9,545 bases of DNA, from the NCBI GenBank assembly GCA_023251855.1, contig JAHEYA010000062.1, positions 1 to 9,545 of the forward strand. The letters run 5' to 3'. Below are positions 1-5,646 of this stretch, piece by piece. A model generated the notes under the pieces. That model did no database searches. It was not told the origin of the DNA and was given only the letters and a program-made list of their open reading frames with translations. How positions within the stretch are numbered: the first letter of the stretch is position 1; every line of letters begins with the position of its first letter. This DNA is from Bacteroidota bacterium. Its GTDB lineage: Bacteria > Bacteroidota > Bacteroidia > 2-12-FULL-35-15. A program made the translations under genes and the position numbers.

Positions 1-1
1 T

Positions 2-562
2 TATGAATTTGAAAATTTTACAAAAATTCCTACATATGGGTTTCAGGGAGGGTTTTTGTTTTCTTGTAAGAAGAATAAAAACAGGCAGCTACTCCTTGGC
101 TTGAACTATTCTCTTAGAAAGGATGTTTACGAAGGCGATTATGATAAGGTTGTTAAATTTTATGCAGTTGGAGGTAGTTCATATAATGACATACGTAATG
201 TAATTAAATATAGTTATTCATATAATTATTTAGAACTACCCGTTCTAATGAAATTTACAAAAAACAAAATTAGTTTTTATGCCGGGTTTCATTTGCCAAT
301 ACTATCATTCAAAAAAGCAACCTATACTTATTTAGTTAGTAGTGCCACATACCCATTCTTCAGTAGTACTGCACCTACATCTCAAAAGACAATTGAAGGC
401 TTTGAAATTCCTTTAGCGATTTTTCCAACTTTCCAGGTTAGTTATAATTTAAGAATGAAAAAAATGAAAAATATTTCAGTAAACCCTTTTCTTGGAATTG
501 ATATAGGAACCAAAAAAAGTATTTTTATTCAAGCAGGCTTAATTTTGCCATTAAAAACCTAG
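2..562 (+). CDS. Outer-membrane beta-barrel protein (PorT-like), C-terminal fragment
   Basis: The reading frame is open from the first bases of the window (first full codon at 2) to a TAG at 560-562, so the N-terminus, with any signal peptide, lies outside. A TTG at 56 could be read as a start, but the 18 upstream codons already read as barrel sequence (YGFQGGFLFS), so this is a truncation by the window edge and not a short gene. The protein alternates short amphipathic strands with polar loops, for example LLLGLNYSL, YNYLELPVLMKF, ISFYAGFHLPIL and NPFLGIDIGT, and ends in a strand (IFIQAGLILPL). The YLELPVLMKF element is typical of PorT/OmpW-like 'outer membrane protein beta-barrel' families of Bacteroidota, expected in the outer membrane. 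The ligand or role cannot be inferred. Family assignment is by pattern only. Confidence 0.72.
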   Translation, partial: YEFENFTKIPTYGFQGGFLFSCKKNKNRQLLLGLNYSLRKDVYEGDYDKVVKFYAVGGSSYNDIRNVIKYSYSYNYLELPVLMKFTKNKISFYAGFHLPILSFKKATYTYLVSSATYPFFSSTAPTSQKTIEGFEIPLAIFPTFQVSYNLRMKKMKNISVNPFLGIDIGTKKSIFIQAGLILPLKT

Positions 563-580
563 ATGAATAAAATTTGAAGT

Positions 581-647
581 AGGGTGCCAGAGGCCCTGTT
601 AATTGGAACGTAGCGGGACGCTACGCTCAACGACAACAATTCCAATT
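581..647. repeat. REP-like palindrome cluster between two genes
   Basis: This intergenic stretch holds nested inverted repeats. At 582-597 a GC-rich hairpin forms around GCC-AGA-GGC (586-594). At 609-625 there is a perfect 7 bp stem, CGTAGCG-GGA-CGCTACG. The latter sits inside an outer 8 bp inverted repeat, AATTGGAA (601-608) with TTCCAATT (640-647). Its GC content stands out against the AT-rich surroundings. There is no T-run directly after the central stem on either strand, so it is more like a repetitive extragenic palindrome than an intrinsic terminator. It lies downstream of the barrel gene and 39 bases ahead of the acpH start, so it would be inside any read-through transcript. Confidence 0.55.
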
Positions 648-685
648 TTAAAATCTCCACTTTCAATCTGTCCAATTTGCAATCC

Positions 686-1270
686 ATGAATTTTTTATCT
701 CATATCTATTTAGCAGGAAATTCCAAGGATCTAATTATAGGAAATTTTATTGCTGATGCTGTAAAAGGAATTGGCATCAACAAGTACACATTGGAGGTAC
801 AAAAAGGAATCAAACTGCATCGTAAAATAGACGCGTTTACTGATTCACATCCTATTGTAGAACAAAGCAAACAGCGGTTAAGAGAGAAATACAGAAAATA
901 TGCAAGTGTAATTGTTGATATTTATTATGATCACTATTTAGCAAAAAACTGGAATGATTATTCTGATGTTGATTTGCGAATTTTTACACAAAATATTTAT
1001 TCCATTATAAAAGAGAATCACTCTCTATTACCTAAAAAATCAGCGCTTTTCACAAAATACATGATTGGAAACGACATTCTTTTGGGGTATTCAAAATTAG
1101 AAGGTATTGAGAAAGTATTAAGGAGTATGGCGCACAGAACAACCTTTGAATCAAATATGGAACATGCTATTCACGACTTGAAAGAGCATTATAAATTGTT
1201 TGAAAATGAATTTGCGCTTTTTTTTCCTGAACTAAAACAGTTTGTAAAAACCGAATTGGAAACTCAATAA
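686..1270 (+). CDS. acpH: Acyl carrier protein phosphodiesterase family (AcpH/DUF479)
   Basis: The 194 aa product matches the ACP phosphodiesterase family in length and motifs. It opens with MNFLSHIYLA (His6), followed by GNFIADAVKG (Asn20, Asp24), then LHRKIDAFTDSHP (His45, Asp49, Asp53, His55) and YYDHYLAKNW (Asp82, His83). This metal-dependent HD-like fold removes the 4'-phosphopantetheine arm from holo-ACP, giving apo-ACP and taking part in prosthetic-group turnover in the cytoplasm. The start is placed at the ATG at 686 because the family begins with MNFL(A/S)H; an in-frame TTG at 677 would add only three unconserved residues. No Shine-Dalgarno sequence is visible, as usual in this phylum. 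The gene stands alone: the barrel gene upstream is separated by a palindrome cluster and the next gene is convergent. The family is well recognised; activity in Bacteroidota homologues is inferred. Confidence 0.85.
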   Translation: MNFLSHIYLAGNSKDLIIGNFIADAVKGIGINKYTLEVQKGIKLHRKIDAFTDSHPIVEQSKQRLREKYRKYASVIVDIYYDHYLAKNWNDYSDVDLRIFTQNIYSIIKENHSLLPKKSALFTKYMIGNDILLGYSKLEGIEKVLRSMAHRTTFESNMEHAIHDLKEHYKLFENEFALFFPELKQFVKTELETQ

Positions 1271-1303
1271 AATGTTATGCTTTCTAACTACTCACCCAGT
1301 CAA

Positions 1304-1615
1304 ATAGAACGCAGATTATTATGATAAATATGATAAGTATGATTTTTGTTAAATATAAAATAGAGATTTAAATAAAATTTATTTTATCTGCGTTTATCAT
1401 ATCCATCAGCGTTATCAGCGTTCTAGTATGATTTTTATTTTTGTTTATCATAAAAATAGATTTAAATAAAATTTATTTTATCTGCGTTTATCATATCCAT
1501 CAGCGTTATCAGCGTTCTACTATGATTTTTATTTTTGTTAATTATAAAATAGAGATTTAAATAAAATTTATTTTATCTGCGTTTATCATATCCATCAGCG
1601 TTATCAGCGTTCTAT
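1304..1615. repeat. Three direct ~90 bp repeats bounded by 33 bp imperfect inverted ends
   Basis: The non-coding gap between two convergent genes is filled by three adjacent copies of one unit: 1336-1424 (89 bp), 1425-1518 (94 bp) and 1519-1613 (95 bp). The last 59 bases of each copy are identical (1366-1424, 1460-1518, 1555-1613), while the first ~35 vary slightly and are AT-rich. Inside the conserved part a 9-10 base motif recurs (ATCTGCGTTT, ATCATATCC, ATCAGCGTT, ATCAGCGTT). A degenerate reverse-complement copy of the unit end lies at 1304-1336 and pairs with 1583-1615 at 26 of 33 positions without gaps; the outermost 9 bases (ATAGAACGC / GCGTTCTAT) match perfectly. I see no reading frame, transposase or clear target-site duplication. 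It could be a MITE-like element, a duplicated intergenic repeat or a bidirectional 3'-end structure. Confidence 0.85.
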
Positions 1616-1630
1616 ATTGTTGTTAATCTG

Positions 1631-2245
1631 CTAAGTAGAAGTTATTTTTTTTTGTGCGATAAATGCCAAATAAGCGAATGCCGGAGCAGCAAACACATCA
1701 ATACTATAATGAACATGTTGAAGCATTATTAATATCCCAACCACTATTGCTCCGCAAACAAAAAACCATTTAAATTTATTATTTGCAAGAACCAATGCAA
1801 GTATTAAAAGCATTGCAACATGTCCGGAAAAAAACAGATCTTTTAAGTTGGGTCGTCCTGAATAAAATGTTGACTTTAGGAGTATGTCATCTAATGGGAT
1901 AATAGCCACAGGTGGTTCAAGCGGAACTAAAAACAAAGAAAGCATTCGCAATAAAATAAGGATAGTATATACCTGTACCAATTTTAGAAATAACTCAGGT
2001 TTGGGGGCAATCAGTATGATACCACAAACTGCAATTGAATAAGTTGAGATAAATATTATCAGAGATAAATCTATTGCAGGAAGCAAATTAAGAACAGGAT
2101 CGTTAAACACAACACCTTTTCGGTTTTCCACATACGTAAGAACCTGAACGAATGAGAGAAGAACCAGTGCCAAAACAGCAAATGAAACAACAAGAATAAT
2201 CCGATTGTTTTTGTTTAGCCAATAGGTTCTCCAATTTGTTTTCAT
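1631..2245 (-). CDS. PAP2-type membrane protein, sphingomyelin-synthase-like (PAP2_C)
   Basis: This is a 204 aa integral membrane protein with about six hydrophobic segments, roughly at residues 16-38, 57-79, 87-107, 137-153, 159-175 and 183-196. Near the C-terminus it carries KDLFFSGHVAML (Ser140-Gly141-His142) and QHVHYSIDVFAAP (His179, Asp183). The SGH(T/V) plus HYxxDV pattern is the catalytic His-His-Asp set of the PAP2_C/sphingomyelin-synthase-like branch of phosphatidic acid phosphatases. An arginine in LLRMLS (Arg100) sits where that family has another conserved motif. Such enzymes hydrolyse or transfer phospho-head-groups at the outer face of the inner membrane. The substrate is unknown. 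The ATG at 2245 is followed by a basic, hydrophilic N-terminus. It is convergent with acpH and divergent from bshA, 119 bases away. Fold confidence is good; the reaction is open. Confidence 0.75.
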   Translation of the reverse strand: MKTNWRTYWLNKNNRIILVVSFAVLALVLLSFVQVLTYVENRKGVVFNDPVLNLLPAIDLSLIIFISTYSIAVCGIILIAPKPELFLKLVQVYTILILLRMLSLFLVPLEPPVAIIPLDDILLKSTFYSGRPNLKDLFFSGHVAMLLILALVLANNKFKWFFVCGAIVVGILIMLQHVHYSIDVFAAPAFAYLAFIAQKKITST

Positions 2246-2280
2246 TCTTTTCTAAAGAAATTTTAAAAGCTGTTATCCAA

Positions 2281-2288
2281 CAAATGTA
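2281..2288 (-). promoter_or_regulatory. Possible -7 box for the PAP2-type gene
   Basis: Read on the minus strand this is TACATTTG, an exact match to the Bacteroidota -7 consensus TAnnTTTG, 35 bases ahead of the ATG at 2245. No TTG is found at the usual 19-21 base distance upstream, so only half of the promoter is supported. The rest of the 119 base bshA divergent gap is AT-rich; a weaker TACTTTTA at 2311-2318 on the plus strand could serve bshA. Confidence 0.35.
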
Positions 2289-2364
2289 ATATACTTAGAA
2301 CAATTGTTATTACTTTTATAATCTCAAATTTATTATTGAGAAAAGCATTTAGATAAAATAAAAA

Positions 2365-3504
2365 ATGAAAATAGGAATAGTATGTTATCCAACATATGGC
2401 GGTAGTGGTGTAGTGGCTACGGAACTTGGTAAAGCGCTTGCTGAAAAAGAACATCAAGTGCATTTTATTACTTATAGTCCACCGGTAAGATTGGATTTTT
2501 TATCCAAAAATTTATTTTATCATGAGGTTTCTGTTTCAGATTATCCGTTGTTTGAATACCCTCCTTATGAGCTGGTTTTATCAAGCAAATTGGTGGATGT
2601 TGTAAAATATGAAAAACTTGATCTGCTCCATGTTCATTATGCAATCCCTCATGCATCGGCAGCCTATATGGCGAAACAAATATTGGCATCACAAGGTATT
2701 CATATCCCATTTATTACTACACTACACGGCACTGATATCACTTTAGTAGGTAAAGATCCTTCATTTGAGCCTGTTATTACTTTTGCTATCAATCAAAGTG
2801 ATGCTGTAACATCAGTGTCAGAAAGTTTAAAAGAAGACACCTACACTAATTTTCCGAAAGTTGATAAACAAATAAAAGTAATCCCCAATTTTATTTGTTT
2901 GAACGATTACAGTTTTGAAAATGTAAAGTGTGAAAAAAAGATGTATGCTCCTAATGGTGAGCGTTTGCTGATTCATATTTCTAATTTCAGAAAAGTAAAA
3001 CGTGTAGAAGATGTATTACGGGTGTTTGATAAAGTGAGAAAAACAATGCCTGCCAAATTAATTTTAGTGGGTGATGGTCCTGAAAAAGGCAATATTGAAA
3101 AGCTCTGCCGACAGTTAGATACCTGTGGTGATATCAGATCACTTGGCAACATCGTGAACCCTGAGCATATTTTATCAATCGCTGATCTGTTTTTATTAAC
3201 CTCCGAAACTGAGAGTTTTGGTTTAGCTGCTCTGGAAGCAATGGCAAGTAAAGTACCTGTTATATCAACTAATTCAGGAGGTTTACCGGAAATAAATGTC
3301 AATAAATTTTCCGGTTTTATGAGCGCAGTTGGTGATGTGGAAGAGATGGCGAAAAATGCAATTCATATTTTAAAAGATGATTCTACATTAAATACATTCA
3401 AATCAAATGCCTATGAACAGGCGAAGAAGTTTGATATTGATAAAATATTGCCGATGTATGAAGAGTTGTATAGAGAGGTGAGGAGCAAAAGTAAGGCGCT
3501 TTAA
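2365..3504 (+). CDS. bshA: N-acetyl-alpha-D-glucosaminyl L-malate synthase BshA
   Basis: The 379 aa product is a full-length GT4 glycosyltransferase with the BshA signature. It begins MKIGIVCYPTYGGSGVVATELG, with the glycine loop GGSG at 12-15. It continues with HVHYAIPHA (89-97) and TTLHGTDITLVG (118-129), the SNFRKVKRVED region (206-216) that contacts the sugar nucleotide phosphates, VGDGPE (235-240) and ETESFGLAALEAM (281-293), which contains the EX7E pair Glu283 and Glu291. GGLPEI (305-310) follows. The enzyme joins GlcNAc from UDP-GlcNAc to L-malate, the first step of bacillithiol synthesis, in the cytoplasm. BshA is established in Firmicutes and widespread in Bacteroidota. No bshB or bshC is next to it, which is common. 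The ATG at 2365 follows an A-rich leader. Its TAA lies 13 bases from the end of the convergent XRE gene. Confidence 0.95.
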   Translation: MKIGIVCYPTYGGSGVVATELGKALAEKEHQVHFITYSPPVRLDFLSKNLFYHEVSVSDYPLFEYPPYELVLSSKLVDVVKYEKLDLLHVHYAIPHASAAYMAKQILASQGIHIPFITTLHGTDITLVGKDPSFEPVITFAINQSDAVTSVSESLKEDTYTNFPKVDKQIKVIPNFICLNDYSFENVKCEKKMYAPNGERLLIHISNFRKVKRVEDVLRVFDKVRKTMPAKLILVGDGPEKGNIEKLCRQLDTCGDIRSLGNIVNPEHILSIADLFLLTSETESFGLAALEAMASKVPVISTNSGGLPEINVNKFSGFMSAVGDVEEMAKNAIHILKDDSTLNTFKSNAYEQAKKFDIDKILPMYEELYREVRSKSKAL

Positions 3505-3517
3505 ATATCCTTTGAAT

Positions 3518-3823
3518 TCAATTTTTTTTCAGTTGCTTTTTAAAAGATTTATTATTGTTCACCAATTTTTCGAGGTCGTCTTTTTTGAATTTATAATCGA
3601 ATTTTACCAACTCATCCGTTTTAGTATTAAGCGCCAATGCTATTTTCAGTAGTGTTTTCATAGTAATATTATAACCATGCTCTATCCTATGTATCTGCAT
3701 ACGGGTAAGACCTATTTCAAGACCCAGTTTTTCGAGCGAGAAATTATTTTCTTTCCTTTTCTTCGTAATATTTTCTCCAATATGGAGCAGAAAGGCTGCC
3801 GAAACATCTTTTTCTTTCTTCAT
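3518..3823 (-). CDS. Small XRE-family helix-turn-helix regulator
   Basis: This 101 aa protein has one Cro/C1-type helix-turn-helix at about residues 13-72. HIGENITKKRKENNFSLEKLG is the first half, GLTRMQIHRIEHG (38-50) is the recognition region, and MKTLLKIALALNTKTDELV (55-73) completes the domain. A lysine-rich tail (78-101) follows; no second ligand-binding or peptidase domain is present. I start it at the ATG at 3823; a GTG one codon upstream (3826) is in frame but not needed. It is transcribed away from the collagen-like lipoprotein gene, and a perfect 22 bp palindrome lies 40 bases ahead of its start. That arrangement suggests control of itself and of the neighbour, which is inference. 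It lacks a toxin partner, so a HigA-type antitoxin role is not supported. Confidence 0.85.
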   Translation of the reverse strand: MKKEKDVSAAFLLHIGENITKKRKENNFSLEKLGLEIGLTRMQIHRIEHGYNITMKTLLKIALALNTKTDELVKFDYKFKKDDLEKLVNNNKSFKKQLKKN

Positions 3824-3863
3824 CACAAATTTTTAACAAAATTGTGTTTTAGAAAATTATTTA

Positions 3864-3885
3864 ATGTACTCTTATAAGAGTACAT
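3864..3885. promoter_or_regulatory. Perfect 22 bp palindrome, probable operator
   Basis: The sequence is ATGTACTCTTA followed by its exact reverse complement, with no mismatch and no spacer. It sits in the 104 base gap between the divergent XRE regulator and the lipoprotein gene. Its right edge is 8 bases ahead of the TATATTTG box at 3894-3901, so it covers the position of the -33 element of that promoter. A dimeric helix-turn-helix protein such as the adjacent one is the natural candidate to bind it. It has no loop, so a terminator or RNA hairpin is unlikely. Confidence 0.7.
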
Positions 3886-3893
3886 ATTTTTCG

Positions 3894-3901
3894 TATATTT
3901 G
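3894..3901 (+). promoter_or_regulatory. -7 box of the lipoprotein promoter
   Basis: TATATTTG matches the Bacteroidota -7 consensus TAnnTTTG exactly and lies 26 bases ahead of the ATG at 3928. The leader that follows is A/C-rich (AACCAAAACAAAAACAAAAC at 3908-3927), typical of efficient initiation without a Shine-Dalgarno sequence in this phylum. No TTG is present at the -33 position, because that place is taken by the palindrome. The promoter may thus depend on, or be blocked by, a bound regulator. Confidence 0.6.
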
Positions 3902-3927
3902 GTCTCTAACCAAAACAAAAACAAAAC

Positions 3928-4449
3928 ATGAAAACAAAAAATCTATTAATTGTAGGATTGCTATTCGCAGGGACTACGTTAATTTCAAGTTGTGCAAAGG
4001 ATGGCGCAACCGGACCTGCTGGCCCAGCTGGAACTAATGGCACAAATGGTACAAACGGCACAAACGGTAATGCAAATGTGATCGGAACAAATACAGTTAC
4101 TTTAACTTCATCAAGTTGGACTTTAAATGGATCGTTTTATCAAGCCTCGATAACAGCTGTAGGTATCACACAGGCAATAGTAGATAAGGGTTCAGTGCAA
4201 GTCTATATTCAATATGGAACCACCTGGTATAACTTGCCTGATATTAATGGGATAAATTCAACAGTTTGTGGTTTTTCTGTGGGAAATATAAAACTGCTTA
4301 ATTCAAATGCTGATAACTCAACACCAACGATTCCCGGCACTCAAACATATAGAGTAGTAATTATTGCCGCCAGTAATCTGATTGCTCACCCAAATGTCAA
4401 TTTCAAAAATTACATTGAGGTTCAAAATGCATTTAATTTGAAAGATTAA
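3928..4449 (+). CDS. Collagen-like lipoprotein
   Basis: The 173 aa product has a lipoprotein signal: a basic start, a hydrophobic core and the lipobox ISSC with Cys22 as the lipidated residue. Directly after it comes a short collagen-type run of Gly-X-Y triplets (residues 26-49: GATGPAGPAG, then four GTN triplets and GNA). Residues 50-173 form a beta-rich, Ser/Thr/Asn-rich domain (VTLTSSSWTLNGSFYQASI, VQVYIQYGTTWYNLP, TYRVVIIAAS) that ends in FNLKD. Proteins with this order, lipobox then a short GXY stalk then a small beta domain, are frequent in Bacteroidota and are exported to the membrane or cell surface; their function is not known to me. The gene is monocistronic: promoter at 3894 and a strong terminator at 4470-4503. 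Divergent position suggests control by the XRE protein. Confidence 0.82.
   Translation: MKTKNLLIVGLLFAGTTLISSCAKDGATGPAGPAGTNGTNGTNGTNGNANVIGTNTVTLTSSSWTLNGSFYQASITAVGITQAIVDKGSVQVYIQYGTTWYNLPDINGINSTVCGFSVGNIKLLNSNADNSTPTIPGTQTYRVVIIAASNLIAHPNVNFKNYIEVQNAFNLKD
4003..4074 (+). repeat. In-frame 9 bp repeat coding the Gly-X-Y stalk
   Basis: Eight Gly-X-Y triplets are encoded by 9 bp units. The first four differ in X-Y, while three consecutive units are near-identical at the DNA level (GGCACAAAT, GGTACAAAC, GGCACAAAC), preceded by GGAACTAAT. Changes in unit number would keep the frame and alter only stalk length, so the stalk is likely to vary between strains. Confidence 0.7.
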
Positions 4450-4469
4450 AACGCATTTAGAGTAATTAC

Positions 4470-4503
4470 AAAACGCCTCAATCACCATTGGTTGGGGCGT
4501 TTT
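4470..4503 (+). terminator. Intrinsic terminator of the lipoprotein gene
   Basis: A 12 bp stem, AAAACGCCTCAA (4470-4481) with TTGGGGCGTTTT (4492-4503), contains one G-T wobble and has a 10 base apical region. The stem ends in TTTT on the plus strand, 20 bases after the lipoprotein stop codon. AAAA on the other arm also makes it usable in the opposite direction, although no minus-strand gene ends here. Confidence 0.85.
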
Positions 4504-4533
4504 AAATATTCTTCAGGACAAATAAAAATTCTA

Positions 4534-4564
4534 TTGTGTAATTTTTCAAAAAATCGTACATTTG
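4534..4564 (+). promoter_or_regulatory. Promoter of the DUF2281/PIN module
   Basis: TTG at 4534-4536 and TACATTTG at 4557-4564 are separated by 20 bases and match the Bacteroidota -33/-7 consensus (TTG, TAnnTTTG). The -7 box ends only four bases before the ATG at 4569. Transcription would begin at or within a few bases of the start codon, giving a leaderless or nearly leaderless message. Confidence 0.6.
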
Positions 4565-4568
4565 GGGT

Positions 4569-4772
4569 ATGACAAATACCTCTCTTAAAATAGAAATCAA
4601 TTCTCTACCTCAGAATTTAAGGCAGGAAGTAGCTGATTTTGTTGCTTTCTTGAAAAACAAAGCAAGTTTAAAATCCAAACTCAAAGCCCGAGAATTTGGT
4701 TTTGCTAAAGGCAAAATTATTCTTTCACCAGACTTTGATGAGCCATTAGATATTTTTGAAAAATATAAGTAA
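4569..4772 (+). CDS. DUF2281-family antitoxin of a VapBC-like module
   Basis: This 67 aa protein matches the DUF2281 pattern: an N-terminal helix LKIEINSLPQNLRQEVADFVAFL (6-28) and the C-terminal signature FGFAKGKIILSPDFDEPLDIF (43-63). DUF2281 proteins are regularly encoded just ahead of PIN-domain toxins and are taken as their antitoxins: the C-terminal segment would cover the toxin active site and the N-terminal part would dimerise, possibly binding the promoter. The ATG at 4569 is the only methionine codon and gives the family's usual N-terminus. Its TAA directly abuts the toxin ATG (0 base gap), indicating translational coupling. The family and gene pair are clear; the function is by family association. 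Confidence 0.85.
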   Translation: MTNTSLKIEINSLPQNLRQEVADFVAFLKNKASLKSKLKAREFGFAKGKIILSPDFDEPLDIFEKYK

Positions 4773-5159
4773 ATGGCTTATTTGCTTGACACTCATACTT
4801 TTCTATGGTTTGTTGCAGGAAGCAATAAATTGCCTGTAACAATTGCAAATAAAATCAAAGATATAGACCAACCATGCTTTATAAGTGTAGCAAGTTTATG
4901 GGAGATAACAATAAAGCACCAACTCGGAAAATTAACCCTTAATATTTCGCTTGAGGAATTATTTAATTATCCTCAAAGAAACCAAATAGAAATTATTCAA
5001 ATCACTCCCGATCATCTTCTGACACTATCTAAATTACCAAACCATCATAGCGACCCATTTGACAGGTTAATTATATCTCAAACTATTTCCGAAGATATGA
5101 CGCTTCTCACAATAGACAAAACATTGAAGAAGTATAAAATTAAACAGCAATGGGCTTAA
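4773..5159 (+). CDS. PIN-domain toxin (VapC-like, Sll0205-type)
   Basis: The 128 aa product is a complete PIN domain. The acidic residues that hold the catalytic metal are visible: Asp6 in LLDTHTFLWF, Glu44 in SLWEITIKHQLGKL, Asp94 and Asp97 in HHSDPFDRLIISQ, and Asp115 in LLTIDKTL. The LLDTHxFLW, SLWEIxIK.LGKL and DPFDR.I..Q motifs are those of the Sll0205-like VapC branch that partners with DUF2281 or Phd-type antitoxins. Such toxins are endoribonucleases that cut tRNA or rRNA and halt translation when the antitoxin is lost; the target here cannot be deduced. Nothing in the sequence suggests inactivation. It is the second gene of a two-gene operon. The following 127 bases hold no gene, only a 14 bp palindrome at 5171-5184. 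Confidence 0.88.
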   Translation: MAYLLDTHTFLWFVAGSNKLPVTIANKIKDIDQPCFISVASLWEITIKHQLGKLTLNISLEELFNYPQRNQIEIIQITPDHLLTLSKLPNHHSDPFDRLIISQTISEDMTLLTIDKTLKKYKIKQQWA

Positions 5160-5286
5160 TAACGTTTTCTACAATTGCAATTGTTCCGGTTTTAGTATCT
5201 AAAAAGGAGTTTCCATTTTTGAAGGTATAATAGCATAAAATAAGGACTCGTTTTAACCTTAAACCCAATTATAGCAAACCCCAATT

Positions 5287-5625
5287 TCATCCCCCCGCTT
5301 TCTTCACCTTATAATTTGCATCTATTAGTAGTTTCAGGAGTTTATCCCGATGATCACCTTGAAGTAGTATTTCACCATCTTTAACGCTCCCTCCTACTCC
5401 ACATTTTTGTTTTAATGTTTTGCCAAGTGTTTCCAAATCATTGATGTTTCCCACAAAACCTGTGATACGAGTTAGTAATTTTCCACCACGTATCCTGTCA
5501 AGAAATAATTTTAGATTTTGTTGCTGAGGAGGCAATGTTGCAAACGTTTGCTGTTTTACAAACTCAAAATTGAAATCTTTATTGGTCGAATAAACAACAC
5601 CGGTTCTTTTATCTTTTTGTGACAT
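5287..5625 (-). CDS. yciH: SUI1/eIF1-like translation factor YciH
   Basis: The 112 aa product has an unstructured N-terminus that is typical of bacterial members (MSQKDKRTGVVYSTNKDF), then a SUI1 domain at about residues 36-108. The domain shows LFLDRIRGGKLLTRITGF, LETLGKTLKQKCGVGGSVKDGEILLQGDHRDKLLKLL and a final YKVKKAGG. CGxGGxxKDGxIxxQGDxR is the SUI1 hallmark. Archaeal and eukaryotic relatives act in start-codon selection on the small ribosomal subunit; E. coli YciH influences initiation fidelity, and the role in Bacteroidota is not settled. The start is the ATG at 5625. A GTG at 5649 would add eight residues unlike the family and would lie inside the hairpin at 5647-5689. It lies downstream of the lipid kinase on the same strand, with the hairpin between them. 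Confidence 0.9.
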   Translation of the reverse strand: MSQKDKRTGVVYSTNKDFNFEFVKQQTFATLPPQQQNLKLFLDRIRGGKLLTRITGFVGNINDLETLGKTLKQKCGVGGSVKDGEILLQGDHRDKLLKLLIDANYKVKKAGG

Positions 5626-5646
5626 GGAAAAATTTTTATAAGTTGA

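Noticed and set aside
1336..1613. CRISPR array
   Set aside because: The three repeat units adjoin each other and no unique spacers of constant length separate them; units of 89-95 bp are far too long and no cas gene is near.
2263..2710. Minus-strand reading frames across the start of bshA
   Set aside because: They overlap a strongly conserved bshA reading frame on the other strand and their translations show no domain pattern.
2973..3302. Minus-strand 109-codon reading frame inside bshA
   Set aside because: It is the antisense of the sugar-nucleotide-binding half of BshA; no protein-like features of its own.
3505..3530. Intrinsic terminator between bshA and the XRE gene
   Set aside because: There is an 8-T run, but the only inverted repeat (TTGAATTCAA) leaves no room for a loop and a stable stem.
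3518..3826. HigA-type antitoxin
   Set aside because: The helix-turn-helix protein is small enough, but no HigB-like or other toxin gene is adjacent; its neighbours are bshA and a lipoprotein gene.
5171..5184. 14 bp palindrome ACAATTGCAATTGT after the PIN toxin gene
   Set aside because: It is short, AT-rich and loop-free and has no promoter or T-run beside it; chance is a fair explanation in AT-rich DNA.
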